From: Nodularia spumigena CCY9414
GTDB lineage: Bacteria > Cyanobacteriota > Cyanobacteriia > Cyanobacteriales > Nostocaceae
Direction: 5' to 3'
Assembly: GCF_000340565.2 (NCBI RefSeq)
Contig: NZ_CP007203.1
Location: forward strand, 3,823,620 to 3,887,619
Length of the DNA stretch: 64,000 nt
Numbering within the stretch: the first letter of the stretch is position 1; each line of letters opens with the position of its first letter. A program made the translations under genes and the position numbers. Below are positions 62,656 to 64,000 of this stretch, piece by piece. The notes beneath the pieces are model-generated. The model saw nothing but the letters and a program-made list of their open reading frames with translations, ran no database searches and had not been told where the DNA came from.

Positions 62656-64000
62656 ATGCTGGCTCCTTTAAAAACAATCCGAGAAGCAATTGCTAACTGG
62701 TGGACTGAATTCACCCTCCAGACAAAACTTTTGGCTGTCGCCACTTTAGTAGTGTCGTTGGTCATGAGTGGTCTGACCTTCTGGGCTGTGAATACAATTC
62801 AGCAAGATGCTCGGATGAATGATACCCGCTTTGGTAGTGACCTAGGACTACTACTTGCTGCTAACGTTGCTCCCCTCATAGCTGACCACAATCTGACTGA
62901 AGTTGCCCAATTTTCCCAACGCTTCTACAGCAGCACCTCTAGTGTGCGTTATATGCTGTACGCTGATCAAACTGGCAAAATATTTTTCGGCATTCCTTTT
63001 TGGGAACCAGAGGTAGAAAACTCCCTGACCATTGAACGACGCATACAACTGCCAGAAGATTACACCAATGACCGGGAAAAGCCGATGGTGCGGCAACACA
63101 TGACCCCAGATGGCGTAGTCACCGATGTATTTATCCCCCTGATTGTCGATCAAAAATACCAGGGTGTATTGGCGATTGGTATCAACCCGAATCAAACCGC
63201 AGTTATTTCCACTAATTTTACCCGTGATGTGACTATTGCCGTTTTTATCACAATTTGGGTGATGGTGATTTTGGCAGGAGTCATTAACGCTTTGACTATT
63301 ACTAAGCCGATTAAAGAACTGCTAGTAGGGGTAAAACAAATTGCGGCGGGTAATTTCAAGCAGCGCATTGACTTACCTCTAGGTGGCGAACTGGGAGAGG
63401 TAATTCTCAGTTTTAACGAAATGGCAGAGCGTCTAGAGCGTTATGAAGAACAAAATATTGAAGAATTAACCGCAGAAAAAGCCAAATTGGAAACACTGGT
63501 TTCTACAATTGCCGATGGTGCTGTGTTAATTGATAACAGTATGCAGGTGATTTTAGTTAACCCCACAGCGCGGCGAATTTTTGGGTGGGAAGGGATACAA
63601 GTTGAAGGTAGCAATGTTTTACATCATTTGCCTTCAGCAGTGCAGATGGAAATTACCCATCCTTTGTATGAAATGGCCGCAGGTGAATGTGAAAGTGCCG
63701 AGTTCCGCATTCATTTGAACGAACCCACCAAGCGTACTGTCCGCATTCTCTTGACTACTGTACTCAATCTCCAACGGGAGAGCATCAAAGGTATTGCCAT
63801 CACTGTTCAAGATATTACCCGTGAGGTAGAACTGAATGAGGCAAAAAGCCAATTTATAAGTAATGTTTCTCACGAATTACGCACGCCGCTATTTAATATC
63901 AAATCCTTTATTGAAACTTTGCATGAGTATGGCGAAGACTTGAGTCTAGAACAACGGCAAGATTTTCTGCAAACTGTCAATAATGAAACCGACAGACTTA
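62656..64000 (+). CDS. nblS: Histidine kinase NblS (Hik33/DspA family), cut by the window end
   Basis: The first 448 residues of a membrane sensor kinase. The first span is LLAVATLVVSLVMSGLTFWAV near 25-45. A periplasmic/CHASE-like domain follows to ~190, and the second span is VTIAVFITIWVMVILAGVI near 192-210. The HAMP domain follows (ITKPIKELLVGVKQIAAGNFKQRIDLP in pieces, 215-245), then a coiled coil, a PAS domain (~270-385) and the HisKA start with the phosphoacceptor His in SNVSHELRTPLFNIK near 410. The ATPase domain lies beyond the window. NblS controls phycobilisome breakdown and high-light or nutrient-stress genes. The open frame runs to the last base. Confidence 0.93.
   Translation, partial: MLAPLKTIREAIANWWTEFTLQTKLLAVATLVVSLVMSGLTFWAVNTIQQDARMNDTRFGSDLGLLLAANVAPLIADHNLTEVAQFSQRFYSSTSSVRYMLYADQTGKIFFGIPFWEPEVENSLTIERRIQLPEDYTNDREKPMVRQHMTPDGVVTDVFIPLIVDQKYQGVLAIGINPNQTAVISTNFTRDVTIAVFITIWVMVILAGVINALTITKPIKELLVGVKQIAAGNFKQRIDLPLGGELGEVILSFNEMAERLERYEEQNIEELTAEKAKLETLVSTIADGAVLIDNSMQVILVNPTARRIFGWEGIQVEGSNVLHHLPSAVQMEITHPLYEMAAGECESAEFRIHLNEPTKRTVRILLTTVLNLQRESIKGIAITVQDITREVELNEAKSQFISNVSHELRTPLFNIKSFIETLHEYGEDLSLEQRQDFLQTVNNETDRL

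Overview
The window is a chromosomal stretch of a filamentous, probably heterocystous (Nostocales) cyanobacterium. Three things point there: the many HIP1 octamers (GCGATCGC) inside and between genes; the heptamer and TATCTGTG-type short repeats typical of Nostoc/Anabaena/Nodularia spacers; and genes such as the phycobilisome-degradation sensor kinase nblS next to purD. Core genes (alaS, gap, tkt, eda, phr, purD, nblS) are separated by accessory blocks.

Layout: (1) 0.5-3.1 kb, alaS. (2) 3.2-9.7 kb, an islet with an orphan VapB-type antitoxin, a hicBA pair whose hicA has lost its ATG, an unrecognised RiPP-like locus (68-aa precursor ending GGG-WCVINI, radical SAM/SPASM enzyme, C39-like peptidase, stand-alone copy of the peptidase's C-terminal domain) and a divergent HTH-AAA protein. 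The islet is bracketed by direct repeats of the alaS 3' end. (3) 10.3-13.0 kb, a lipoprotein, an EgtD-like methyltransferase and repeat-rich spacers. (4) 13.3-17.0 kb, carbon metabolism: a ppsA fragment, gap, a small helical protein and a short transketolase. (5) 17.7-39.3 kb, hyuA and hyuB about 18 kb apart with a Wzx/Wzy-type exopolysaccharide cluster between them. A ydcF-hyuB segment is duplicated there and each copy keeps a different gene. (6) 39.5-42.0 kb, a stress operon (erythromycin-esterase-like, HdeD, Hsp20), then eda. (7) 43.3-52.3 kb, a diversity-generating retroelement (RT, Avd, template repeat, variable repeat) coupled to a vWA-MoxR-VMAP conflict system with a TIR effector. (8) 52.7-64.0 kb, a cupin dioxygenase, photolyase, ferritin-like protein, giant membrane protein, sugar epimerase, purD and the 5' part of nblS.

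How the DGR block should work: the RT copies an adenine-rich template repeat with errors at A and rewrites the last ~47 codons of a 1076-aa vWA/FGE-type protein. That protein would be the sensor of a MoxR/VMAP relay ending in a TIR-EAD effector. All clear template/variable differences are at template adenines, so the system has been active. The template is now split by a ~0.3-kb insertion that resembles a tnpB-less IS200/IS605 element with an omega-RNA-like end, and the VMAP gene is split in a run of nine T. The RiPP-like locus is the part that looks least described.
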